DNA of 64,000 nucleotides from Phycisphaerales bacterium (GTDB lineage: Bacteria; Planctomycetota; Phycisphaerae; Phycisphaerales; SM1A02). Below the pieces are notes generated by a model. That model searched no databases and was not told the origin of the DNA. It worked only from the letters and a program-made list of their open reading frames with translations. Location: the NCBI GenBank assembly GCA_029268515.1, contig JAQWNP010000020.1, forward strand, positions 49,161-113,160. Reading direction: 5' to 3'. Each line of letters opens with the position of its first letter. Position 1 is the stretch's first letter. This document shows positions 1 through 8,338 of the stretch, piece by piece. Made by a program: the position numbers and the translations under genes.

Positions 1-1668
1 TCAATCGATGATCACATCGATGAACTTGATCGACGCCTCAGCAACCTTTCCGAGGAATCTACGCAAGCCCAGGATGCGCATCGCCAGGTGATGGCCCAAC
101 TTAACCAAGCTCGTGAGGACGTCGTTGACACGCAATATAAACAGCAGCGTCTCACTGATGAACTTGATCGGATACGGCGAGAGTTTTCTTCAACAGCAGG
201 TGAACTCAATGAGCATGCCGTCCGCTGCAATCTGCTCAAGCAGGAACATAGTCAAGCCACAGTGAAATTGGTCGAACTCGACCAAAATCACAAACAGGCC
301 GGACTTGATTTGGAAAAAGCCGAAGAGACGCTTCAAAAAGCTGTTGCCGAAACCCGATCAGCCGAAGACGACCTCACACAATCGCGGATTGATCTTGGCC
401 AGGCTCGCGAAAAACATGAATCGAACCGACGTGAACGCCGCCATTTGCAAAGTGCCAAAGATGAGACCAATCGCCAGCTTGAGCTATGTACTCAGCAAGC
501 CCACACGCGATTAAGCCAGATCGAACAGCACGAAGGCGCCATTCAAGAGGCTGTCGAAGAAGAGGCTGATGTCAAAAGCCAAATTGAGGATCTCGCAGGC
601 AGTTCTGCCCTGCTTCAAACAGAACTCGCGAACTTCAATACGAAAATGGAACAACTCGCTGAGCATCTTGCGTCGATCCGGACAAAGGCCAGTCAGATTG
701 ACCGAAACTATCACGCAATTGAGATGAGCCGCCGTGAAGCTGAAATTAAGCGAGAAGGAATTGAGGAGCGTGCCCTAGAAGAGATGGAGATGAACCTTCC
801 AAATGAGTACGCCTCTTATGAAGTCAAGCGAACATCAGAAGATTTCGAACCCCTTGATCGCGAAGCAGCTCAAGTCACACTTGATGAGCTACGCCTGGAA
901 CTACGCAAACTCGGAAATGTGAATATTGATGCAATCCAAGAAGAAGATGAACTAGATCGCCGCAATGAAGATCTCATCGGCCAAGTCACTGATCTCGATG
1001 ATGCTCGAACCCGACTCGAGGAACTGATTGAACACTTTGAAACAGCCAGTCGCGAGCGGTTTGAAGAAAGTTTCAAGGCGATTCGGGAACACTTTGCGAG
1101 CAAGGATGGAATGTTCCGCCGACTCTTCGGAGGCGGCAGCGCCGATCTTGTACTCGTCCCAGATGAAGACGGCAAGATTGATATCCTCGAATCTGGTATT
1201 GATGTCAAAGCGAAACCACCCGGCAAGGAACCTCGGGTCATCAGCCAATTATCTGGTGGTGAAAAAGCAATGACCGCCGTCGCACTTCTCATGGCAATAT
1301 TTAAATCAAAGCCATCGCCCTTCTGTATTCTTGACGAAGTTGACGCAGCCCTTGATGACAAGAATGTCGAGAGATTCTGCCGCAACCTCTCGCCCTTCTT
1401 AGATAAAAGCCACTTCATCATCATTACGCACCACAAACACACCATGCGATCCTGCGACTCACTTTATGGCGTCACCATGCAAGAACGAGGTATCTCTCGC
1501 CGTGTGGCAGTACGAATTGAGGATGTTGGAGCTAATGGGGTGATCGCATCCACCGCTCTTGAGGCCAATGTAAAAGAGGTTGAGGAACGACCTGAGCCGC
1601 CGCTGGTTGAGGTGTCCCGAGATATCACAAGCACGACAGATCAGCGACCAACCTTAGCATCATCCTAG
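1..1668 (+). CDS. smc: Chromosome segregation ATPase SMC, C-terminal part (5' end outside window)
   Basis: The reading frame is open from base 1, so only the last 555 residues of a protein normally near 1,150-1,200 residues are visible. Roughly the first 270 codons encode a long heptad-like, Glu/Gln/Lys-rich coiled coil (the returning arm after the hinge). The C-terminal half is the ATPase head lobe, with the ABC signature [14 protein letters not shown] near base 1245 and the Walker B/D-loop [12 protein letters not shown] near base 1323. In the family, two such heads dimerise over ATP and, with ScpA/ScpB, organise and separate sister chromosomes. No scpA or scpB is in the window. The gene converges with the next one, stop to stop, leaving 17 bases between them. 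Confidence 0.96.
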   Translation, partial: SIDDHIDELDRRLSNLSEESTQAQDAHRQVMAQLNQAREDVVDTQYKQQRLTDELDRIRREFSSTAGELNEHAVRCNLLKQEHSQATVKLVELDQNHKQAGLDLEKAEETLQKAVAETRSAEDDLTQSRIDLGQAREKHESNRRERRHLQSAKDETNRQLELCTQQAHTRLSQIEQHEGAIQEAVEEEADVKSQIEDLAGSSALLQTELANFNTKMEQLAEHLASIRTKASQIDRNYHAIEMSRREAEIKREGIEERALEEMEMNLPNEYASYEVKRTSEDFEPLDREAAQVTLDELRLELRKLGNVNIDAIQEEDELDRRNEDLIGQVTDLDDARTRLEELIEHFETASRERFEESFKAIREHFASKDGMFRRLFGGGSADLVLVPDEDGKIDILESGIDVKAKPPGKEPRVISQLSGGEKAMTAVALLMAIFKSKPSPFCILDEVDAALDDKNVERFCRNLSPFLDKSHFIIITHHKHTMRSCDSLYGVTMQERGISRRVAVRIEDVGANGVIASTALEANVKEVEERPEPPLVEVSRDITSTTDQRPTLASS

Positions 1669-1685
1669 ACAACAGAAGTCAGTAT

Positions 1686-4100
1686 TTAGAACTGGTATGG
1701 CAGTTGATAGCGTTGCGCATCAATGATGGTCAGATCGAGAACATGCTGGCCACTTCGATTAAGAGGCAGCGTCCGCGCCGAACCAAGTGACTCGAAGTAA
1801 GGCCCCAGGCGCGTATCCGCATCGTGCATATTGTCCTGCAGCCCAATCAGAACAGCATCTTTCCCTAAAAAATCTTTCTGGTCGTACCGATATAGAAAGT
1901 GCTTTGGATGAGGGTGGAACACAAGCACTGGCACGCGACCACGAAGCGCATAGTCAATCTTGCCTGCATCGATCCAGTAAGGCGCCACGATAAATAGGTC
2001 GTCGCGATCCAGATACCCCTGTTCATCAAGCACATTGGCCAGCTGCGTCCAATCCAATACATCAACAGTGGGATCTTTCTCAGCAAATATAAATGGAGCA
2101 ATTTTCACAAACAGTCCTGTTTTCGCATGAACCGCCAAACCGATCATGACAAGCAAAATAGCCGCCACTGAAAAACGGAGCCAGTAGATAACGCCGCGAT
2201 CAAAGCCGGCGATCTTAAGTGTGGCCCAAGCACCCAGTATTGGCAGGAGAAATAAATAGCCGGGCGCTTGCCAGTGTGGCAATGCTCTGGAACCCCACAC
2301 AGACACGCTCGTGAATAAGAGGATTGGAATAATTGCGAGGCAGACACAAAACCACTTCTGCGGATGCCGCACTCCCGCTCGCAAACCCAGCCACAACATT
2401 CCAATCAGTGGTACCCAAATCCAAGGCAAGATAAATGCCATCTGGCCCAAAATATTGGTCATCAGACGATCTGGACGGATTCCCTGATTTGCAGCACGCC
2501 CACCTTGATAGGCAAAGGAAGCACCTTCATTCTGAATATTCCATAGCACCACTGGCATAAACATGAGTAGCGCAATGGCAACACCAACATAGGGCGCGGG
2601 GTGACGCAGCCATCGTCGATGAGCTGGCGAAGAAACAACAAATAACAACGCACCAGCGCCAAAAAGAACCGCGTGATACTTAGAGAGCATTGCGAAACCA
2701 AGAAAAATCCCTGCCGCAATCCACCATCCCCATATTGCGATCTGTGACAATTGCTGCTTCGGAAGGATGACCACAGCCATACAAAGGGCTGACATCAACA
2801 AGAAAAAAATCAATGGGCCATCTGGAAGTACCCAGCCACCACTACTCATTGAAAACACGGCACTACAGTTGAGCAAAAGGGCTGCCCAAGCGCCCGCCCA
2901 AGCACCGAAGAGATGACGTGTCAGAAGAAAGATGGCCACTGTACTCATCGCAAAGAGCACAATAAAAGGCAGTCGCACGACAGCGGCTGCCTCTGATCCA
3001 AAGAGATACATACTTGCACCCGACAACCAGAAAGAAATTGGCGGATGATCAAAGTAACTAAGACTGAAATGACGAGATGTGCTCACCGCATAAGATTCAT
3101 CAATGCCAAGGCCAACCATAGCGCCAGTCAAAATGCGTACCGCAAATCCAACCACCACGATCACCCACAGCAACATCCACGGTGATTGAAACCACATCTG
3201 CCTTCGTCCAACAGAGCCACCAGAAGGAGGACGTCTTTTTGGGAGCTGAGCATCAAGAAACTGTCCTGCCATCGACAAAAAAGCTGAGAGCTGGGGACTC
3301 GGGGCTTCCTCGATCGATGCCGGATTCGGGGTATTGAGGACATGATTTCCATCCCGCAGCAGTACCAATGTTGCGGATTGTCCACCCGATTCAATGGCAA
3401 GAGAGAGAACTTCAGCTGCCTCCACCGGCACGGCCTTATCATCCTGGCCATGCACAATCAGTGCAGAACAGGGCAACTGTTGAATCAGTTGCTCAAGGTC
3501 GTGACTTTCAGGATCATCAAGCTGCTCCTGAATAAAGGATGCCCCAACTCGAAGTTCCTGTTTGGTACGAGCGGATGGGGATGCCATCCAACCCACCTTA
3601 AGTAACTCGTCACAGAATTCTGGCGAATAACTATTACAGACACATGGCGATGCAATCGTGATGACTGCTGAAGGTTGCAATTGCCCTAGATCACGAGTCC
3701 CCCGAGCCGCTGCCAAAAGTACTGCAACCCCACCACGAGAATGACCAATCAAAATCAGCGGTAAATCGGCACCTTCTAACTGACTTGTGTCAATCGCATC
3801 CATGACGGTCCGCAAATCAAAGACCTGCTTATTCCAAGTATCGGATTCAAATAGATCAGGCCGCTCAAAGGATTCCGTGCCTTCGCGCATACCGCTATGG
3901 CTGAGATTAAGACGGTGAACAATAAAACCCGCGTTGCACAAGTGATGCGCAATAACCGGAAACATGCCATAGTCTTTGTAGCCTTTGAAACCGTGCACAA
4001 GAACGATAACACCGCGAGGGTCCCCAACAGGGACATGACAATCGCCATGTATAAGCTCGCTATCGGCGCCAGGAAGAGTCCATTGCGTTGGTTCTAACAC
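1686..4100 (-). CDS. Fusion of alpha/beta hydrolase and GT39/ArnT-like membrane glycosyltransferase
   Basis: An 804-residue protein with two modules not normally fused. Residues 1-290 are a soluble alpha/beta hydrolase: an HGF oxyanion-type turn at 36-38, nucleophile elbow GHSRGG with Ser121, Asp220/221 in HGQDD, and His253 in DGNH, a complete catalytic triad. A Pro/Arg-rich linker (288-303) leads to a polytopic region of about ten hydrophobic segments. This opens with the hallmark of GT39/GT83 enzymes: an Asp-Glu pair at 334-335 and YFDHPP at 349-354. Relatives move a sugar from a polyprenyl-phosphate donor to lipid or protein on the outer face of the inner membrane. A role in envelope glycan transfer plus ester or acyl hydrolysis is inference. 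The isocitrate dehydrogenase gene lies 11 bases upstream, so the two may be co-transcribed. Confidence 0.85.
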   Translation of the reverse strand: MLEPTQWTLPGADSELIHGDCHVPVGDPRGVIVLVHGFKGYKDYGMFPVIAHHLCNAGFIVHRLNLSHSGMREGTESFERPDLFESDTWNKQVFDLRTVMDAIDTSQLEGADLPLILIGHSRGGVAVLLAAARGTRDLGQLQPSAVITIASPCVCNSYSPEFCDELLKVGWMASPSARTKQELRVGASFIQEQLDDPESHDLEQLIQQLPCSALIVHGQDDKAVPVEAAEVLSLAIESGGQSATLVLLRDGNHVLNTPNPASIEEAPSPQLSAFLSMAGQFLDAQLPKRRPPSGGSVGRRQMWFQSPWMLLWVIVVVGFAVRILTGAMVGLGIDESYAVSTSRHFSLSYFDHPPISFWLSGASMYLFGSEAAAVVRLPFIVLFAMSTVAIFLLTRHLFGAWAGAWAALLLNCSAVFSMSSGGWVLPDGPLIFFLLMSALCMAVVILPKQQLSQIAIWGWWIAAGIFLGFAMLSKYHAVLFGAGALLFVVSSPAHRRWLRHPAPYVGVAIALLMFMPVVLWNIQNEGASFAYQGGRAANQGIRPDRLMTNILGQMAFILPWIWVPLIGMLWLGLRAGVRHPQKWFCVCLAIIPILLFTSVSVWGSRALPHWQAPGYLFLLPILGAWATLKIAGFDRGVIYWLRFSVAAILLVMIGLAVHAKTGLFVKIAPFIFAEKDPTVDVLDWTQLANVLDEQGYLDRDDLFIVAPYWIDAGKIDYALRGRVPVLVFHPHPKHFLYRYDQKDFLGKDAVLIGLQDNMHDADTRLGPYFESLGSARTLPLNRSGQHVLDLTIIDAQRYQLPYQF

Positions 4101-4111
4101 AGAATTTTCGC

Positions 4112-5134
4112 CTAAATCCTATCGATTACAGCTTCAGTAAATTGACTGGTTGTGAGTTTTCCACCAAGATCTGCCGTCTTCTGACCCGCCGCAAGACATG
4201 CGCTATACGAGTCTCGAACACGGTTTGCCGCATCCTCGCATTGAGCATCACCCGTTTTTTCGTTTAGATATCGAAGCATCATGACACCGGTCATGATTAA
4301 CGCCAGAGGGTTTGCCTTGTTTTGACCCATAATGTCAGGAGCAGAACCATGAACTGCTTCGAATACTGCACAATTTTTGCCAAAGTTTGCGCCCGGTGTC
4401 ACCCCGATACCGCCAACAAATCCCGCTGCTAAATCTGAAAGCAAATCTCCATAAAAGTTCTCACAGAGGATCACATCAAAGAGGCTGGGATCTTGCACAA
4501 TCCTCATACAGGCAGCATCAATAATCATCTCTTCATATTCAACTTGGTCACTAAAATTCTCATGCTCCTCACGCGAACATTTGATGAATAGGCCATCACT
4601 GGCCTTCATAATATTGGCCTTATGAAAGACTGTGACCTTTGATCGCTTACGCTTGATCGCATACTCGAAAGCAAAGCGTGCAATCCTACGAGAAGCCTCT
4701 TCTGTCACGAGCTTGATGCTGGTCACAATGCCTGCCTTAATAACATTCTCGATACCGGCGTAGAGTCCCTCTGTGTTCTCTCGAACAACAACAATGTCAA
4801 CATCGGAATAACGTGTTTCCAAGCCTTTCAGATTCCGAATTGGCCGTACAGCTCCATAGAGATCCAGCCCCTTCCGTAACGCCACGTTGACTGAGGAAAA
4901 ACCATCTCCAATTGGCGTTGTACAAGGACCCTTCAAAGCCACGCCGTGATTTCTTATCGCCTGCATCGTCTCTTGCGGTAATACGGTATCACTGCCTGCA
5001 TCGATTGCCCCTAGGCCAGCTTGATGCTCAAACCACTCGATATTCACTCCAGTGGCATCAAGGACAGCCTGAGCCGCCTGAGCAACCTCTGGGCCAATAC
5101 CATCACCTGGAATAAGAACCACTTTGTGACGCAT
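4112..5134 (-). CDS. NAD-type isocitrate dehydrogenase (isocitrate/isopropylmalate dehydrogenase family)
   Basis: A 340-residue beta-decarboxylating dehydrogenase. The N-terminus has the family LIPGDGIGPEV motif. The substrate-loop segment RENTEGLYAGIE and the cofactor segment VHGSAPDIMGQNKANP resemble NAD-dependent isocitrate dehydrogenases and homoisocitrate dehydrogenases more than LeuB. The expected reaction is isocitrate + NAD+ to 2-oxoglutarate + CO2 in the TCA cycle. Length and motifs are complete. Start ATG at 5134 is preceded on the coding strand by an AAAGGAA run that can act as a ribosome-binding site. Whether the substrate is isocitrate or homoisocitrate cannot be decided from sequence reading alone; no leu or lys genes are nearby. 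Confidence 0.85.
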   Translation of the reverse strand: MRHKVVLIPGDGIGPEVAQAAQAVLDATGVNIEWFEHQAGLGAIDAGSDTVLPQETMQAIRNHGVALKGPCTTPIGDGFSSVNVALRKGLDLYGAVRPIRNLKGLETRYSDVDIVVVRENTEGLYAGIENVIKAGIVTSIKLVTEEASRRIARFAFEYAIKRKRSKVTVFHKANIMKASDGLFIKCSREEHENFSDQVEYEEMIIDAACMRIVQDPSLFDVILCENFYGDLLSDLAAGFVGGIGVTPGANFGKNCAVFEAVHGSAPDIMGQNKANPLALIMTGVMMLRYLNEKTGDAQCEDAANRVRDSYSACLAAGQKTADLGGKLTTSQFTEAVIDRI

Positions 5135-5354
5135 GCAAAATTCCTTTCCCTATCAATGAGCAGGGCCAAGATACCCAAACCAATAGGCCAGTGTCGGCTC
5201 ACACCCAGAGTTCTTGATTAAAGGCCACAGCGGTTCAAGTTCTGTGAGAGCTTCCATGACCAAATCAACCTATCTTCAGCAATCAAGGGCAAAAAGTCCG
5301 ACAATGACCAGCCTGATCGACTCGCTTAACGCTAATAAGCAAAAATGGCTTGAT

Positions 5355-5368
5355 ATCGTCTTGACGAT
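5355..5368. promoter_or_regulatory. Small inverted repeat upstream of the FAD oxidoreductase
   Basis: ATCGTC-TT-GACGAT is a perfect 6-base inverted repeat that ends 29 bases before the ATG at 5398. It lies in a 263-base gap with no convincing gene and could be an operator. No clear Shine-Dalgarno sequence precedes the ATG. The assignment is speculative and rests only on symmetry and position. Confidence 0.2.
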
Positions 5369-5397
5369 GATCACAGCGATACCGACGATGCACTCTT

Positions 5398-6621
5398 ATG
5401 CCTCCTAAATCTACCACATCAAACATCGACACGGTCATCTTCGGAGGCGGGGTTTCTGGCTTGTGGCTGCTGGCGCATCTTACAAAGCTGGGGCATGCAG
5501 CTGTGCTTCTTGAATCTCATGAGCTCGGTCGTGGGCAAACAGTCGCCTCGCAAGGGATTGTTCACGGTGGTTTTAAATACTCCCTCAGTGGTCTGGTGAC
5601 CCGCTCTGCTCGGCAAGTCTCTAATTTACCTCAAGTCTGGCGGCGGTGTCTGGCAGGAGAACAGCACCCAAAGATCAGCAATACACGCATGCGCGCAGAA
5701 TTCTGCTATCTCTGGCAAACACAATCACTCAAGAGCCGTCTCAGTATGCTCTCTGCCCGAGCAATGCTAAAAGTATCACCCACGCGTTTGACCCATGAAG
5801 CAACGCCTGAAATTCTCAACAATTGCCCTGGTCAGGTTTATCGACTCGACGAGCAGGTACTTGAACCTGCCAGTCTTATCGCTGATCTGGCAGATCAGAT
5901 GAATGATCGCATACTGCGTATCAATACTAACTCTGGACTTGAAATTGTCTGCTCGGAACCAGGACAGGTTCGTCTGATTCGCCTCATGAATCCAGATACT
6001 GGTGAACCATTAGACTTGGAACCGCGAAATGTGATCTTTACAGCTGGCATAGGGAATGCTGCTTTAAGGCGCGTTGTTGGCCTCGATGCAGCAACCTTGC
6101 AACGACGACCTCTTCACATGGTGGTGGCAAAGGGGAACCTCCCCCGTCTCAACGGCCACTGTATTGACGGAGGTCGCACCAGAGTCACGATCACTACCAC
6201 ACAGGACTTTCGCCAACAAAATATTTGGCAATTGGGTGGTCAGATCGCAGAACAAGGCGTGAATATGGAAACAGCATCACTTGTTGAACACGCTATACAA
6301 GAATTGTCCAAGATACTTCCAGCATTTGATCCCACTGGCACTCAGTGGTCCACCTACCGCGTCGACCGTGCTGAGGAACGCTTTCGTGGCCACAGACCAA
6401 GTGACGCATGCGTACACCGACGTGGTAATGTCATCACCGCGTGGCCAACAAAAATGGTTCTAGCGCCACGTTTGGCAGAAAAAGTAGTTACTTCACTGAC
6501 CAATACCAGTTTATTAACGCCTGCCAACAGTATTAATATTCCTGCCCGTGATAAATGGCCTCGACCTGATATTGCAATGCCACCCTGGGAGACACCACTG
6601 CAGTGGATCACCAACGACTAG
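5398..6621 (+). CDS. FAD-dependent oxidoreductase (DAO / glycerol-3-phosphate dehydrogenase-like)
   Basis: A 407-residue protein starting with a Rossmann dinucleotide fold: FGGGVSG at 15-21, followed by the acidic end of beta-2 near Glu39 and an SQGIVHGGFKY segment typical of the DAO superfamily flavin pocket. A second FAD-contacting strand, NVIFTAGIGNAALRR, occurs near residue 220. These enzymes oxidise C-N or C-OH bonds with FAD; the substrate is not identifiable here. The C-terminal half has no recognisable extra domain. The aldo/keto reductase gene begins 19 bases before this stop codon, so the two are translationally coupled and may act on one substrate. Confidence 0.75.
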   Translation: MPPKSTTSNIDTVIFGGGVSGLWLLAHLTKLGHAAVLLESHELGRGQTVASQGIVHGGFKYSLSGLVTRSARQVSNLPQVWRRCLAGEQHPKISNTRMRAEFCYLWQTQSLKSRLSMLSARAMLKVSPTRLTHEATPEILNNCPGQVYRLDEQVLEPASLIADLADQMNDRILRINTNSGLEIVCSEPGQVRLIRLMNPDTGEPLDLEPRNVIFTAGIGNAALRRVVGLDAATLQRRPLHMVVAKGNLPRLNGHCIDGGRTRVTITTTQDFRQQNIWQLGGQIAEQGVNMETASLVEHAIQELSKILPAFDPTGTQWSTYRVDRAEERFRGHRPSDACVHRRGNVITAWPTKMVLAPRLAEKVVTSLTNTSLLTPANSINIPARDKWPRPDIAMPPWETPLQWITND

Positions 6622-7364
6622 GATCAACCGGACTTCAGGTAAGCCCTATTGCTTTTGGTGCGTTCAAGATAGGACGCAACCAGGGCATCAAGTATCCAAG
6701 TGCCTACCAATTGCCAAATCAAGAGACTGCGAACAAGCTGCTTAATAACGTGCTTGACCTAGGCATCAATCTTATTGACACAGCACCTGCCTATGGCGTT
6801 TCTGAACAGCGCATCGGCGATGCTATTGCTCATCGACGTGACCAGTACATTCTTGCGACTAAAATTGGCGAGCAGTTCGCAAACGGTAAATCATCATATG
6901 ACTTTTCTATGGCAACCCTTGTTTCCAGCATTGAGACAAGTCTTCGACTTTTAAAAACCGAGACTGTCGATCTGCTCCACATTCATTCTGATGGTAATGA
7001 CATGGCCATACTCAATGAAACCGATGCTGTTGAAGCCATCAACACCTTCAAGACGCAGGGTAAGGCTCGCTTTATTGGCTTCTCCGGAAAAACCATTGAG
7101 GGCGCTCTCGCTTCATTGGAATGGGCGGACACGCTGATGGTCGAATACAACCAAGAACAAACTGAGGCCCGCCAATTAATTGACCAGGCGGCCAGTCAAG
7201 GGGTCGGCGTTTTGGTTAAGAAGCCCCTTGGAAGCGGGCACTTAGAGCCACAGACTGCGATCGAAGAAGGTCTCTCTGTACCTGGCGTCTCCACTCTGGT
7301 TGTGGGAAGCCTCAATGCGGCACACCTAGAGCAAAATCTGCAATGGGCTCGGGCTGCCCATTAA
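6603..7364 (+). CDS. Aldo/keto reductase family protein
   Basis: A 253-residue protein with the AKR layout: LGSTGLQVSPIAFG at the N-terminus and catalytic-tetrad candidates Asp59 and Tyr64 (DTAPAYG), Lys87 (ATKIG) and His126 (DLLHIH). The C-terminal GVSTLVVGSLNAAHLEQN segment matches the NADPH phosphate-binding end of the barrel. It is shorter than the usual 300-330 residues, apparently through trimmed loops. The start is GTG at 6603, inside the end of the preceding FAD oxidoreductase gene (19-base overlap). The predicted role is NADPH-linked carbonyl reduction in the cytoplasm; the substrate is unknown. It converges with the LysM gene with 13 bases between stops. Confidence 0.85.
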   Translation: MDHQRLGSTGLQVSPIAFGAFKIGRNQGIKYPSAYQLPNQETANKLLNNVLDLGINLIDTAPAYGVSEQRIGDAIAHRRDQYILATKIGEQFANGKSSYDFSMATLVSSIETSLRLLKTETVDLLHIHSDGNDMAILNETDAVEAINTFKTQGKARFIGFSGKTIEGALASLEWADTLMVEYNQEQTEARQLIDQAASQGVGVLVKKPLGSGHLEPQTAIEEGLSVPGVSTLVVGSLNAAHLEQNLQWARAAH

Positions 7365-7377
7365 CGTACACGCTTCC

Positions 7378-8208
7378 CTAACGTCGAAGCTTCAGGTGCA
7401 TACCGACCTTCAAATTGTCAGGATCGCTGCCAATGACATCTCGGTTCATCTCCCAGAGCAGGCGCCATTGCCGCATTGAACCCAACTTATCCTGGGCAAT
7501 TGTTGTCAGAGAGTCTCCAGATCGAACAGTGTAGATGCCAGGCAAATCCCCCTTGGGTGGGGCGGATGCAACGCGCCGGCCAGGAGAAGCTGGCTGGAGT
7601 TTTGCAGGAAGCGTAATCCGATGCCCAACCCGCATCCGCTTCGGATTGAGTCCAGGGTTTGCATCTAAGATGTCCTGCCAGCGCAGTGACGTACCGAACC
7701 ACGCGAGAGAGATATCCGAGAGCGTGTCCCCTGGATTAATGGTGTAAAGACGCCCCGTGACTGCCGTGTTTGAAATCTCGATCGACGCACCTGGATTAGA
7801 CACGACCGCTGACACGCGTCCGCCAGTTGTCTCAGAAACGCGACTGGTGGCATAATATTCCAATTCCGAAGCTGGCTCTTCGTCATTTTCAGCTGATGAC
7901 ACGATTTGCCATGTGACATTTGAGGAAGGTCCCCCCACGGTGGCCAACGCCACAGTCGGAGGCATGAGCGTTGCCAAAATCGGCGTTGCTGGCGGTATCA
8001 CCGCCGCTGCTGGTACTGCCCTAGAATTTTCCAGCAATGTCGCATCGGTGCCGAGAATGGCAGCATCTTGCACTTGCCCTTCCGACATCTGAGGGTCCAC
8101 TGCTCTGATAGGCAAATCCCCTTGAGGAACAAAGACCAGGAAATAAACCACAGCAAGCAACACAAGTGCTACTGCCAGGATCACGGTGAGCTTGGCGCCA
8201 GTCGTCAT
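7378..8208 (-). CDS. Membrane-anchored protein with two LysM domains
   Basis: A 276-residue protein. One N-terminal membrane segment at about 7-27 has no lipobox. A Pro/Ala/Thr-rich linker follows to about residue 150, then two LysM modules at about 154-202 (YTINPGDTLSDIS...) and 225-275 (YTVRSGDSLTTIA...). LysM binds the N-acetylglucosamine backbone of peptidoglycan, so the protein probably tethers the inner membrane to the wall or positions a partner enzyme. No catalytic domain is visible. It is transcribed alone: a strong terminator lies upstream (8281-8311) and a convergent gene lies downstream. Confidence 0.85.
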   Translation of the reverse strand: MTTGAKLTVILAVALVLLAVVYFLVFVPQGDLPIRAVDPQMSEGQVQDAAILGTDATLLENSRAVPAAAVIPPATPILATLMPPTVALATVGGPSSNVTWQIVSSAENDEEPASELEYYATSRVSETTGGRVSAVVSNPGASIEISNTAVTGRLYTINPGDTLSDISLAWFGTSLRWQDILDANPGLNPKRMRVGHRITLPAKLQPASPGRRVASAPPKGDLPGIYTVRSGDSLTTIAQDKLGSMRQWRLLWEMNRDVIGSDPDNLKVGMHLKLRR

Positions 8209-8275
8209 ACATAAACTCCATTGTTGAACTACCCCACCGAAGTACTACATCGACAAGACAACCAAATCAGTCCAA

Positions 8276-8311
8276 AATAAAATGCTCGCGAGAAAACTCG
8301 CGAGCATTTTT
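8276..8311 (-). terminator. Rho-independent terminator after secDF
   Basis: The perfect 12-base stem AATGCTCGCGAG / CTCGCGAGCATT (8281-8292 and 8297-8308) has an AAAA loop. On the minus strand the stem is followed by TTATTTT, a good uridine tract. It lies 28 bases beyond the secDF stop and before the LysM gene, which therefore needs its own promoter in 8209-8280. Confidence 0.85.
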
Positions 8312-8338
8312 GACGTTTCATAAAATGTATCAGACCAA

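Noticed and set aside
870..1445. 191-codon minus-strand frame inside smc
   Set aside because: Ser/Arg-rich shadow of the coiled-coil and ATPase coding sequence; smc is certain.
5214..5408. 64-codon plus-strand frame upstream of the FAD oxidoreductase
   Set aside because: No ribosome-binding site, no domain, composition not protein-like, and it runs into the next gene's start.
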